Positions 25,786 to 35,016 of a stretch of DNA of 61,817 nucleotides are shown here, in pieces. Position numbers and translations under genes: made by a program. Position 1 is the stretch's first letter, and each line of letters starts with the position of its first letter. The stretch comes from Chloroflexota bacterium (GTDB lineage: Bacteria; Chloroflexota; Dehalococcoidia; Lucifugimonadales; UBA3495), in assembly GCA_009837355.1 (NCBI GenBank), contig VXTR01000071.1, positions 1 to 61,817 on the forward strand, in the 5' to 3' direction. The notes below the pieces were generated by a model. The model was not told the origin of the DNA. It did no database searches and saw only the letters and a program-made list of their open reading frames with translations.

Positions 25786-27570
25786 ATGCAGCGCACCTTC
25801 CGTCTGGCGCTAGGCCAGTTCAACCCCACCGTCGGCGACGTCGCCGGCAACGCCGCCCGGGTCATCGAGCTCATCGAGGAGGCTCGGGCCACCCACGCCG
25901 ACTTAGTTGCCTTCCCGGAACTGGCCGTCACCGGCTACCCCCCGGAAGACCTGCTATTCAAGCCGTCCTTCCTGGCCGACGCCGACGACGCGGTACAGCG
26001 CATCGCCGCCGCCGCCCGGGGCATCGCCGTTATTGTCGGCTGTCCTGGACCGTCCACTAACCGCTCCGGCAGCCGGGCCGGCGACGACGTGGCCAACGCC
26101 GCCGCCATCATCAACGACGGGCGCATCCTGGACTGGTATCGCAAGATGTACCTGCCCACCTACGGCGTCTTCGACGAAGACCGCTACTTCCAGCGGGGCG
26201 ACGTCTGTCCGGTGTACGTCATCAACGGCGCTCCCGTCGGCGTCAACATTTGCGAAGACATCTGGTATCCCATCGGGCCCATCGCCGTCCAGCGCGACGC
26301 CGGGGCCGAGGTCATCGTCAACATCAACGCGTCTCCCTTCCATGCCGGCAAGGCTGCCCAGCGCGAGCGCATGATTGCCACCCGAGCTGCCGACAACGGC
26401 GTGTTCGTCGCCTACCTGAATACCGTGGGCGGGCAGGATGAGCTGGTTTTCGACGGCGCCAGCATCGTTTGCGCTCCTGACGGCAACGTAATCGCCCGCG
26501 GCCCGGCCTTTGAAGAAAGCCTGATAATCACCGATCTGGACGTGGATTCCGTATTCCGGCAGCGACTCCACGACCCCCGGCCCCGCAAGGAAAATCGGGC
26601 CATCCTCAGCGAGGTGGGCCAGGCCAAAGTCGCCCCCGTTTCCGATTACCGCCGGGGCAACCGCAGCCAGCCCGCTGAACCGACGCTGTGCCGCACCCTG
26701 GACGAAACCGAGGAAATCTACCAGGCCCTGGTGGTCGGCACCCGCGACTACGTCCGCAAGTCCGGCTTCCGACGCACCCTGGTTGGCCTGTCCGGCGGCA
26801 TCGATTCTGCCCTCACCGCCACCGTGGCTGTGGATGCCCTGGGCGCCGAAAACGTGGTTGGCGTTACCATGCCCTCCCGTTACTCCTCCGAAGGCAGCGT
26901 GGGGGATTCCCAGGAACTGGCCGACAACCTCGGCATCGAGCTGTGGCGCATCCCCATCGAGCCGGCCCATCACGCCTTCACCGATATGCTGGCCGAGCGT
27001 TTCGCCGGCACCGAACCGAACACCGCCGAGGAGAACGTCCAGGCCCGCATCCGGGGCAACGTGCTGATGACCATTGCCAACAAGTTCGGCTGGCTGACGC
27101 TGACCACCGGCAACAAAAGCGAAATGGCCATGGGCTACGCCACTCTCTACGGTGACATGGCCGGTGGGTTCGCCGTGCTCAAGGACGTGCCCAAGACCCT
27201 GGTGTACCGGCTGTGCCGCTGGCGCAACGCCGGCTCCGGTCGGGACTCGTCGGGAAACCTGCGGCCCATCATACCTCAGGCCGTGCTGGACAAGCCGCCC
27301 AGCGCCGAGCTGCGCCCGGACCAGACCGACCAGGACACCCTTCCGCCCTACGAGCAGCTTGACCCCATCATCAAGGCATACGTGGAGGACGATTACGGCT
27401 ACGCCGACATGGTGGCCATGGGGCACAACCCCGACTGGGTGCGGCAGGTGATAACCTACGTTGACCGCAACGAGTACAAACGCCGCCAAGCGCCGCCAGG
27501 CGTCAAAATCACCCCGCGCGCCTTCGGCAAAGACCGCCGCCTGCCCATAGTCAACCGCTACCGTCCGTAA
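25786..27570 (+). CDS. nadE: Glutamine-dependent NAD+ synthetase
   Basis: A 594-residue two-domain NadE. Residues 1-280 are the nitrilase-fold glutaminase with the catalytic triad Glu45 (FPELAVTGYPPED), Lys120 (WYRKMYLP) and Cys156 (VNICEDIW). The rest is the ATP-pyrophosphatase synthetase with the P-loop VGLSGGIDSALT near residue 340. The enzyme amidates nicotinic acid adenine dinucleotide to NAD+ using ammonia channelled from glutamine. nadD, the preceding step, is at 48921 in this window. It is the first gene of a likely nadE-ridA-lhr unit (gaps of 30 and 25 nt). Confidence 0.95.
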   Translation: MQRTFRLALGQFNPTVGDVAGNAARVIELIEEARATHADLVAFPELAVTGYPPEDLLFKPSFLADADDAVQRIAAAARGIAVIVGCPGPSTNRSGSRAGDDVANAAAIINDGRILDWYRKMYLPTYGVFDEDRYFQRGDVCPVYVINGAPVGVNICEDIWYPIGPIAVQRDAGAEVIVNINASPFHAGKAAQRERMIATRAADNGVFVAYLNTVGGQDELVFDGASIVCAPDGNVIARGPAFEESLIITDLDVDSVFRQRLHDPRPRKENRAILSEVGQAKVAPVSDYRRGNRSQPAEPTLCRTLDETEEIYQALVVGTRDYVRKSGFRRTLVGLSGGIDSALTATVAVDALGAENVVGVTMPSRYSSEGSVGDSQELADNLGIELWRIPIEPAHHAFTDMLAERFAGTEPNTAEENVQARIRGNVLMTIANKFGWLTLTTGNKSEMAMGYATLYGDMAGGFAVLKDVPKTLVYRLCRWRNAGSGRDSSGNLRPIIPQAVLDKPPSAELRPDQTDQDTLPPYEQLDPIIKAYVEDDYGYADMVAMGHNPDWVRQVITYVDRNEYKRRQAPPGVKITPRAFGKDRRLPIVNRYRP

Positions 27571-27600
27571 CCTACCGTGCATAACAGGAGTCAACGCGCA

Positions 27601-28065
27601 ATGGAAGTAGAAAACAAGCTGGCCGCGATGGGCCTCACCGTCTCCGAGCCGAACCCGTCCATCGGCAACTTTGTGCCGGCCGTGCGCGTCGGCAATCTGG
27701 TGTTCGTGTCGGGCAACCTGCCCCGCCTGGACGACGGCAGCATGGTCGCCACGGGAAAGGTCGGCCGCGACGTCAGCATTGAGGAAGGCTACGCCGCCGC
27801 TCGCCAGTGCGCCGTCAACTGCCTGTCCAGCGCCAGGAGCATCATCGGCGACCTGGACAAAGTGCAGCGCGTCGCCAAGCTGCTGGTCATGGTCGCTTGC
27901 GACCCGGAGTTCGACCAGCAGCCGGCCGTAGGCAACGGCGCGTCGGATCTGCTGGTGGAGCTGTACGGCGAAAACGGCCGGCACGCCCGTTCCGCCGTGG
28001 GCATGGCCGCCCTGCCTCGAGGCGCTCCGGTGGAAGTGGAGATGATTCTGGAAGTAGCCGACTAG
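27601..28065 (+). CDS. RidA / YjgF-family protein
   Basis: A 154-residue member of the RidA/YjgF/YER057c family, which hydrolyse reactive enamine/imine intermediates or act as related deaminases. Visible family features are VGNLVFVSGNLPR near residue 30, a catalytic-type Arg in RHARSAVGMAALPRGAPVE, and the final VEMILEV strand. It is somewhat longer than RidA proper (about 128) and closer to the atypical subgroups, so enamine deamination is likely but not certain. AGGAG lies 10 nt before the ATG. It sits between nadE and the helicase gene. Confidence 0.85.
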   Translation: MEVENKLAAMGLTVSEPNPSIGNFVPAVRVGNLVFVSGNLPRLDDGSMVATGKVGRDVSIEEGYAAARQCAVNCLSSARSIIGDLDKVQRVAKLLVMVACDPEFDQQPAVGNGASDLLVELYGENGRHARSAVGMAALPRGAPVEVEMILEVAD

Positions 28066-28090
28066 CCCGCGTTGACGAACAGCCCTGCCC

Positions 28091-31000
28091 ATGAGCCTTG
28101 ACCAGTTCCATCCCGTCATACAGGACTGGTTCCGCAGCCGGTTCCAGGAACCTACTGCGGCCCAGGCCCAGGGCTGGCCGGCCATCGCCCAGGGACGCCA
28201 CACCCTCATCGCCGCGCCCACCGGCTCCGGCAAGACGCTGGCCGCCTTCCTGGCCTGTATCGACCAGCTGGTTCGCCGGGGCCTCCGCGAGGGATTGCCG
28301 GACACTACCCAGGTGGTGTACGTGTCGCCGCTGAAGGCGCTGTCCAACGACATCCAGAAGAACCTTGAGGCTCCACTGGAGGAAATTCAAGAGTTGGCGG
28401 CAAGTCGCGGCCTCCCCCTGCCCACCATCAGAACCGCAGTGCGCACCGGGGACACGCCACAATCCCAGCGCCAGCAGATGGCGAAAAACCCGCCGCACAT
28501 CCTGATTACCACGCCGGAATCCCTGTACATTCTGCTCACCTCGGAAAGCGGCCGGCGCGGCCTCAAGGACGTCCGCACCGTCATCCTGGACGAGATCCAC
28601 GCCGTCGCCGATGACAAGCGCGGCTCTCACCTGTCCCTGTCGGTGGAGCGATTGTGCGCCCTGTCGCAGCAGCCCTTGGGGCGGGTCGGCCTGTCGGCGA
28701 CGCAGCGTCCCATCGAGGAAGTGGCCCGGTTCCTGGTGGGCAACCGGCACATCGCCCCGGACGGAACACCCGATTGCCTCATCGTCGATACCGGCCACGC
28801 CAGGCACATGGAGCTGGGAATACGGCTCCCGTCGGCGGAGTTAGGCCCTATTGCCACCCATGAGATTTGGGGGCAAACCCTGGACGCCATCGTCGGGTTG
28901 ACCGCCGACCATGACACCACACTGGTTTTCGTCAACACCCGCCGCCTAGTGGAGCGAGTGGCGCATCAGCTCTCTCTGCGCATGGGCGAGGACGCGGTGG
29001 TCGCCCACCACGGCAGCCTCTCACGCACCACCCGGCTGGCCGCTGAAGAGAAGCTGAAGAATGGCGAGGTCAAGGTTTGCGTGGCCACCGCATCGCTGGA
29101 GTTGGGCATCGACATCGGGGTTGTGGACCAGGTCTGCCAGATTGGTTCTCCCCGTTCCATCGGGCTGCTGCTGCAACGGGTGGGACGCTCCGGCCACACC
29201 GTCGGGGGCACGCCCAAAGGCGTACTGTTCCCGCTGACCCGCGACGAACTGGTGGAGTGCGCCGCGCTCTGCCGGGCCGTGCGCCGGGGCAACCTGGACG
29301 CCCTCACCATTCCCCAGTGGCCGTTGGACGTGCTGGGCCAGCAGATTGTTGCCGCCTGCGCCGCCGAGGAATGGGGCGAGGACGACCTGTTCGATACGTG
29401 CGTCAGGGCGTACCCGTACCGGGACTTGCCCCGGGACAAGTTTGACGAAGTGGTTGCGGCTCTCTCCGAAGGATTCGCGCCGCGCCTGGGCCGTCGGGGC
29501 GCGCACTTGCATCGCGACGGCGTGAATCACGTGCTCAAGGGACGGCGGGGCGCTCGCCTGGCCGCGCTGACCAGCGGCGGCGCCATCCCCGACAACGCCG
29601 ACTACGACGTAATCGCCGAGCCGGAGGACACTTTCGTCGGCACCGTCAACGAGGACTTCGCCATCGAGAGCATGGCCGGCGACGTGTTCCTGCTGGGCAA
29701 CACGCCGTGGAAGATTCGCCGCGTGGAGAGCGGCAAGGTTCGGGTTCAAGACGCCCAGGGCTTGGCGCCGACGATTCCCTTCTGGCTGGGTGAAGCGCCC
29801 GGCCGCACCCGCGAACTGTCCGCCGAAATCACCGAGCTGCGGGAAGCCGTGGACGAGAGGCTGGAACATCCCGACGACGCCGAGGCGTGGCTGGCCCGGG
29901 AGTGCGGCATCAGCGCCGATGCCACCGAGCAGATTGTGGAGTACCTGGCCGAGGGCAAGCGGGTTTTGGGCATCGTACCGACGGGCAATCGCGTCGTCGC
30001 CGAGCGTTTCTTCGACGAAAGCGGCGGGATGCAGTTGGTCATCCACTCGCCCTTTGGCGCGGCCATCAACCGGGCCTGGGGCATGGCGCTGCGCAAAAAG
30101 ATTTGCCGCACCTTCGACTTTGAGCTACAGGCGTCCGCCACCGACGACGGGCTGAACTTCTCGCTGGGGCCGAATCTCTCCTTTCCGCTGAGTGACGTGT
30201 TCGCTTTCCTTTCCTCCCGCACGGTCGACGAGGTGCTGCTGCAGGCGATTTTCCAGGCTCCGCTGTTCGGCACCCGCTGGCGATGGAACGCCACCCGCTT
30301 CCTGGCCCTGCTGCGGCATACCGGAGGCCGCAAGGTGCCGGCGCCGCTGCAAAGAATGCGCTCCGAAGACCTGTTGGCGGCAGTCTTCCCGGCCCAGGTG
30401 CAGTGCCAGGACAACGCCCCCGGCGAGGACATCGAGCCGCCGGACCACCCGCTGGTATTCGAAACCATCCGCGATTGCCTGACCGAGGCCATGGACCTGC
30501 CCGGCCATCAGCAGGTGCTGGCCGCCATCGAGCGGGGCGAGATTGAGGTGTACGCCCGGGACACTGTACAGCCCTCAGTATTTTGCCATCAAATCCTCAA
30601 CGCCATGCCCTACGCCTTCCTGGACGACGCTCCGCTGGAAGAAAGGCGGGCCCGGGCCGTCACGCTGCGCCGCGCCCTGCCCCAGGATACTCGCGATCTG
30701 GGCAAACTTGACGAAGCCATCATTCAGGAAGAGAGTGCCAACGCCCGGCCACCGATACGTGACGCCGACGAACTGCACGACGCTCTGCTGAGCCTGATAA
30801 TTCTCCCGGAGACCGTAGCGTCCGACGCGGCTTGCGATTGGGAACCGGAAAAACTGGCCCGGTGGTTCGCCCAACTTGCCGGCTCCGGACGGGGTTACCG
30901 GCTCGGCCGGCCCGACGGATGGAGCGCCTGGATTGCTGCCGAACGGCTGCCCCTAGCCATCGCCGCCTACCCGACGGCGCAGATTATCCCACCCGCAGCC

Positions 31001-32494
31001 GATCTACCCGACGTTGCTGCTGAACTGACGGCGGAGGACGCCATCCTGTCCATCGTGCGCGGCTGGGTCGAGGCTTCCGGCCCGGTTACTGCTTGCGGTT
31101 TGGCCGACGCTCTGCGCTTGGAACACAGCGCCGTGGTGTACGCGTTGGGTCAACTGGAGGTGGAGGGCACGGTGTTGCGTGGCAGTTTCAGCTCCGGCGC
31201 GGATGAGGAGGAGTTCTGCGACCGGCGGATTCTGGCGCGCATCCATCGGGGCACGCTGGGCCGGCTGCGGCGGGAAATCGAGCCGGTACCGCCGGCCGCC
31301 CTGATGCGTTTCCTGGTCCGCTGGCAGCGCGTGGACACTGGACACCGTGCCGAGGGCGAAGGCGGATTGCTGGACGTGATTGAACAGCTGCAGGGCTTTG
31401 AGGCTGCCGCCGGCGCGCTGGAGTCGGAAGTGATTTCGGCGCGGGTGCGGGACTACAGCCCTCGCCTGCTGGACACGGTGTGCCTGGAAGGCCAGGTGGT
31501 CTGGGGCTGCATGAGCCGCCAATTCAGCGCCGGCAACGGTTCCGCCGGCGTTCGAGGGGCGTTGACCCGTGCCACGCCGGTTGCCCTGGCCCTGCGGGAA
31601 TCCCTGGACTGGCTGCTGTGTCCGTCATCGCCATTCGGCGGCAATCTCAGCGGCGCCGCCGGCGACGTGCTGGCTGTGCTGACCGAACGGGGCGCCAGCT
31701 TTGCGTCCGACATCATCGCCATCACCCGGCGGCTGCCCTCCGACGTGGAGGAGGCTCTGTGGCAACTGGCGGCCCAAGGCTTGATTACCTGCGACAGCCT
31801 GCAACCGCTGCGAAAGCGGGTCAGCAACCGGCCTGATGGACACCGTAGCCGTCCCGTGAACGGAACGCAGCCCTACGTCCGCGCCGCGCTGCCAGCCGGC
31901 CGGACGCCACGACACCGCAGTTCCCGAGGCCGGCCGATGGACCCTCGCCGGCGCGAAAGCTACAGCCGCTGGTCACTCCTGGAGCCGCTGGCTTCGATGA
32001 CCGACGCGGTAGAGTTGCGCGTGCTGCAACTCCTGCGGCGGTACGGCATCCTGTTCCCGGAGTTGCTGGCTCGGGAGTCGATGGCGCCGGCCTGGCGGGA
32101 AGCGCTTCCGGTGCTGCGCCGCATGGAGGCACAGGGAGAGATTAGGGGCGGCCGCTTCGTTACCGGCTTCGTGGGCGAGCAGTTCGCCCTCCCCGAAGCG
32201 GTGGACCTGCTCCGGGAAGTCAACCGCAGCACTCCCACGGGCGGGATGGTGGTAATCTCCGCCTGCGACCCGCTGAACCTGGCCGGAATCATCACTCCGG
32301 GCAAAAAGGTGCCGGCCCTGTCGGGCAACCGCCTGGCGCTCTGCGACGGCGTGCCGGTAGCCGCCCTGGAAAGCGACGGGCCGGTCAGCCTGAACGGAGC
32401 CGACCCGCAGGTGCTGACCCAAGCCTATTCGTTACTGCGGCAACCGAAGCCTTTTCACTCGGACGCGCCGTCCCTGTCTCCGGCGTCCTTGTAG
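28091..32494 (+). CDS. lhr: Lhr-type large superfamily 2 DEAD/DEAH helicase
   Basis: At 1467 residues this is a full-length Lhr helicase. It has Walker A APTGSGKT (42-49), motif II DEIH (167-170), a second RecA domain with VFVNTRR and the QRVGRSGH motif VI, a winged helix, the Lhr core, and a long C-terminal extension (about 850-1467) of repeated winged-helix-like units. Lhr enzymes unwind RNA:DNA hybrids and DNA and act in repair. A segment near 1240-1290 rich in Pro and Arg is probably a linker. The 3' end overlaps the convergent methyltransferase gene by 40 nt. Confidence 0.93.
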   Translation: MSLDQFHPVIQDWFRSRFQEPTAAQAQGWPAIAQGRHTLIAAPTGSGKTLAAFLACIDQLVRRGLREGLPDTTQVVYVSPLKALSNDIQKNLEAPLEEIQELAASRGLPLPTIRTAVRTGDTPQSQRQQMAKNPPHILITTPESLYILLTSESGRRGLKDVRTVILDEIHAVADDKRGSHLSLSVERLCALSQQPLGRVGLSATQRPIEEVARFLVGNRHIAPDGTPDCLIVDTGHARHMELGIRLPSAELGPIATHEIWGQTLDAIVGLTADHDTTLVFVNTRRLVERVAHQLSLRMGEDAVVAHHGSLSRTTRLAAEEKLKNGEVKVCVATASLELGIDIGVVDQVCQIGSPRSIGLLLQRVGRSGHTVGGTPKGVLFPLTRDELVECAALCRAVRRGNLDALTIPQWPLDVLGQQIVAACAAEEWGEDDLFDTCVRAYPYRDLPRDKFDEVVAALSEGFAPRLGRRGAHLHRDGVNHVLKGRRGARLAALTSGGAIPDNADYDVIAEPEDTFVGTVNEDFAIESMAGDVFLLGNTPWKIRRVESGKVRVQDAQGLAPTIPFWLGEAPGRTRELSAEITELREAVDERLEHPDDAEAWLARECGISADATEQIVEYLAEGKRVLGIVPTGNRVVAERFFDESGGMQLVIHSPFGAAINRAWGMALRKKICRTFDFELQASATDDGLNFSLGPNLSFPLSDVFAFLSSRTVDEVLLQAIFQAPLFGTRWRWNATRFLALLRHTGGRKVPAPLQRMRSEDLLAAVFPAQVQCQDNAPGEDIEPPDHPLVFETIRDCLTEAMDLPGHQQVLAAIERGEIEVYARDTVQPSVFCHQILNAMPYAFLDDAPLEERRARAVTLRRALPQDTRDLGKLDEAIIQEESANARPPIRDADELHDALLSLIILPETVASDAACDWEPEKLARWFAQLAGSGRGYRLGRPDGWSAWIAAERLPLAIAAYPTAQIIPPAADLPDVAAELTAEDAILSIVRGWVEASGPVTACGLADALRLEHSAVVYALGQLEVEGTVLRGSFSSGADEEEFCDRRILARIHRGTLGRLRREIEPVPPAALMRFLVRWQRVDTGHRAEGEGGLLDVIEQLQGFEAAAGALESEVISARVRDYSPRLLDTVCLEGQVVWGCMSRQFSAGNGSAGVRGALTRATPVALALRESLDWLLCPSSPFGGNLSGAAGDVLAVLTERGASFASDIIAITRRLPSDVEEALWQLAAQGLITCDSLQPLRKRVSNRPDGHRSRPVNGTQPYVRAALPAGRTPRHRSSRGRPMDPRRRESYSRWSLLEPLASMTDAVELRVLQLLRRYGILFPELLARESMAPAWREALPVLRRMEAQGEIRGGRFVTGFVGEQFALPEAVDLLREVNRSTPTGGMVVISACDPLNLAGIITPGKKVPALSGNRLALCDGVPVAALESDGPVSLNGADPQVLTQAYSLLRQPKPFHSDAPSLSPASL

Positions 32495-33111
32495 GCGTAC
32501 ACTGCGAAGAGCGGGTCGCCGGGCGGCGCCATATCCGGGTTGGCCAGCCCGCCACGCACGCCGCTGAACCCGCCGGCGTGGAGCATGTACTGTCCTACCA
32601 ACTCAACGTGGTCTTCGTCGTTGGTCCCGCGCCACACTCGCACCGCCTTGGTGGGAAAGCAGCGGTTGGAAAAGGTTACGATGAACACGCCGCCAGGCCG
32701 CAGCACCCGCGATACCTCCGCAAACACTTCCACCGGCCTGGTCAGGTACTGCACCGACACCGTAATCGCCACGGCGTCAAAGGATTCGTCCGCAAAGGGC
32801 AGCGAAGGGTCAACGTTGATGTCTTTCAGCAGGTATTCGTCCAGTTGGGGGTTGTCCGCCATTTCGGCGGCGTTCATGCCCAGGCCCACGATGCGCCGGC
32901 GCGGATGCTCTTCCGGCCAGTGCGTCCGCCAGCTGCTCATCAGGTCGAGCACCGCTGCGCTCTCCGGAATCAACTGCTGGAACAGCCGGCCCACCGCAGC
33001 GATGGCGCCGTCGTCAATGTGCACAACGAGACGGGGCATAGTGTAAAACTCGGCGTCGGTGCTATCGTCCTCCCGCTGGAAAAACTCCGGGGGAAAACGG
33101 CTCGGATCCAT
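32455..33111 (-). CDS. Class I SAM-dependent methyltransferase (type 11-like)
   Basis: A 218-residue methyltransferase. The SAM-binding region is VLDLMSSWRTHWPE, an altered motif I in which the usual glycine-rich loop is poor in Gly, followed by RRRIVGLGMN, DINVDPSLPFADESFDAVAI and the strand VLRPGGVFIVTFSNR. AGGAGG on this strand lies 12 nt before the ATG at 33111 and 6 nt before an alternative TTG at 33117; an ATG at 33168 lacks a site. The substrate is not evident. It lies downstream of the Excalibur-domain gene and converges with lhr. Confidence 0.8.
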   Translation of the reverse strand: MDPSRFPPEFFQREDDSTDAEFYTMPRLVVHIDDGAIAAVGRLFQQLIPESAAVLDLMSSWRTHWPEEHPRRRIVGLGMNAAEMADNPQLDEYLLKDINVDPSLPFADESFDAVAITVSVQYLTRPVEVFAEVSRVLRPGGVFIVTFSNRCFPTKAVRVWRGTNDEDHVELVGQYMLHAGGFSGVRGGLANPDMAPPGDPLFAVYAYKDAGDRDGASE

Positions 33112-33187
33112 CGCCAAACCCAACCTCCTGATGAGCGCTACTTCGCCGGTAAGGATCTGGTAGCGCATGGGACCGTCAGTCGTCAAA

Positions 33188-33952
33188 TTACTGGTCAGTT
33201 TCGCAGGCCCAGCCGTCGCCGTCGTCATCCAGCCAATCCCGATAAATGGGATGGCCATGCTCAAAGCCGTCGGGTTCCGGCACGACCGCTTGCAGTTCCA
33301 GGCAGTTGTTGAAACCAAGCGAATGCCACTCACCGCAGCCCGTACTCTCAAACCCCGCGTCGGTGAACGCGATAGTAACTGTCAAGTCGCCGTCGAATCC
33401 GGGCCCGCGGTCAATAACGGCGTCCGGCCGGGCAAAACTGGCCAGACGCGCCCAGTGGCAGGATTCTCCCGCATCAGTAACCTGGTACGTTCCCGGCGCA
33501 ATGCTCTCGCCTACTATGTGCCGACCGTCGCCAACCGCTGCGCTGTACCACACATAGTTGGTCCTAACGTCAGGCAGCGTGACCGCCGACCAGCGGCCAC
33601 AGCCCCGGCTCTCAAAGCCGGCGTCGGAGGGCAATATAGTTACCACCGCGTTATGCTCGGCAATCCGGTGGCTGGAAATAACCGCATCGCTGTTGGCGGG
33701 ATCCGACAATCTGGCCCAATAACATTCTCCCGGCTGTTCCGATGCGCGATAAGTCCCGGGCGCAACGCCGTTCAAGCCCACAATATGCACACCGTCGCTA
33801 AAGTCCCGGGCGGTGGCAGCAGCCGGAGTGCGTGTAGGATGCGGTATAGGAGCTGGCGCCATCACCATGTCTGAGCTTCCGGCCCCCTGGATGGAAGACG
33901 TCCATACCAACAGGGTAATCAGCAGTCCCACCACTAACTCCAGCGACCCCAT
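33188..33952 (-). CDS. Exported protein with two homologous beta repeats and a C-terminal Excalibur domain
   Basis: A 254-residue protein with an N-terminal signal/membrane helix (1-25), a short Pro/Thr linker, and two internal repeats at about 52-121 and 141-209. Each repeat reads roughly DGxHIVG, (V/I)APGTY, a Cys-Tyr/His-Trp-Ala-Arg-Leu block, a short loop and SDAGFES/TDAGFES ending in GCGxW. It closes with an Excalibur calcium-binding domain: NCLEL, GHPIYRDWLD, then DDDGDGWAC (about 242-250). Two conserved Cys per repeat suggest disulphides outside the cell. AAGGA precedes the ATG. The ligand of the repeats is unknown. Confidence 0.75.
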   Translation of the reverse strand: MGSLELVVGLLITLLVWTSSIQGAGSSDMVMAPAPIPHPTRTPAAATARDFSDGVHIVGLNGVAPGTYRASEQPGECYWARLSDPANSDAVISSHRIAEHNAVVTILPSDAGFESRGCGRWSAVTLPDVRTNYVWYSAAVGDGRHIVGESIAPGTYQVTDAGESCHWARLASFARPDAVIDRGPGFDGDLTVTIAFTDAGFESTGCGEWHSLGFNNCLELQAVVPEPDGFEHGHPIYRDWLDDDGDGWACETDQ

Positions 33953-33965
33953 GTTGTCCTTCTTT

Positions 33966-34985
33966 CTACGACAGCCGGTAGGCTCGCGCCGCCGTGTCGT
34001 GGAACAGGTCGGCCCGTTCGCTGGCGGAGAAGTCCGCCGACACCCGCTTGAACGCGTTCCACATCACGCAGTACGAGAATGATTCCTTGTCCACCGGGAA
34101 GTTGCTCTCAAACATGCACCGATTCGGCCCGAACTGCTCGACGCAGTAGCGCATCACGGGGTCAATGGCTGCTGCCAGCTCCTCGGAACCCACCGGCGTC
34201 TCCCGCTGGTGAAAGTCGTAGCCCAGCCGCGGCATACCCACGCCGCCCAGCTTGACCACCACGTTGGGACATTGGGCCACGGCGGCGATGCCGGCGCGCC
34301 AGTTGGCCATTACTTCGTCGGGATTCACCGCGTAGGGGCCGATGCGCATCAGGCCGCCCACGTGGTTCAGCACGATGGTCAAATCCGGAACGACGCGGGC
34401 AAAGTCCGCCAGCTCCGGCAGCTGCGGGTGCAGCAGGGACACGTCTAGCGACAGGTCCATCTGGGAGAGAACCCGCGCGCCGGCCCGGTAGTCATCGCTG
34501 GCCAACTGGTCGGGCATCGGATACGCGCCGACAATGGGAATCTCCGGGTGGGGATCCCAGCCGACGCCGTGGCGGATGCCCTTGAAACGGTTGGGACTGG
34601 CCGCCTGTAGCGCTTCCAGCACCCGCCGCACGTCGGCGCCCAGGTGCAGGTTGGCGTGGCCGACGATGCCGTGGGCCGCCTTAACCCGGCTGTACATCCC
34701 GCTGGCCGACTGCGCCGCGATGCCCTGCACGAACTCCACCTCGCCCACCGGGCGCAGCTCCATGGGCGGGTCGGCCCGGTACATCGCCCGGGCCTCAATA
34801 AACACGGTGGACACGATGTTGTGCCCGCTGTCGGTGTCCGCCAGCAGCTCGGCCAGCATATAGCGGGGTTCCACCCGGTCGTCGCGGCCATCCCAGAAGT
34901 GATGGTGCGGGTCGCAGATGGGCAAATCCGGTTCCAGGGCCGGCTCAACGGTCTTGGCCAGCCAGTCGTTAATGGGGGCTGCCAT
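33966..34985 (-). CDS. COG3618-type amidohydrolase (lactonase family), copy A
   Basis: A 339-residue TIM-barrel metal-dependent hydrolase. The first strand carries the metal-site motif ICDPHHHFWD; later come GIVGHANLHLG, a strand ending LNHVGG, and the C-terminal FESNFPVD, the position of the catalytic Asp. COG3618 includes 2-pyrone-4,6-dicarboxylate lactonase (LigI) and sugar lactonases, so hydrolysis of a lactone is likely. It is followed 13 nt on by the Excalibur gene and preceded 31 nt upstream by a paralogue. The substrate is unresolved. Confidence 0.82.
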   Translation of the reverse strand: MAAPINDWLAKTVEPALEPDLPICDPHHHFWDGRDDRVEPRYMLAELLADTDSGHNIVSTVFIEARAMYRADPPMELRPVGEVEFVQGIAAQSASGMYSRVKAAHGIVGHANLHLGADVRRVLEALQAASPNRFKGIRHGVGWDPHPEIPIVGAYPMPDQLASDDYRAGARVLSQMDLSLDVSLLHPQLPELADFARVVPDLTIVLNHVGGLMRIGPYAVNPDEVMANWRAGIAAVAQCPNVVVKLGGVGMPRLGYDFHQRETPVGSEELAAAIDPVMRYCVEQFGPNRCMFESNFPVDKESFSYCVMWNAFKRVSADFSASERADLFHDTAARAYRLS

Positions 34986-35016
34986 GGTGATACCCTCTCT
35001 GCCCGGGCGGGGACTA

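Noticed and set aside
25954-28353. A 799-codon open frame antisense to nadE and ridA
   Set aside because: It is a by-product of high GC at third codon positions of nadE; the composition is His/Gly/Val/Ala-rich without any family motif.
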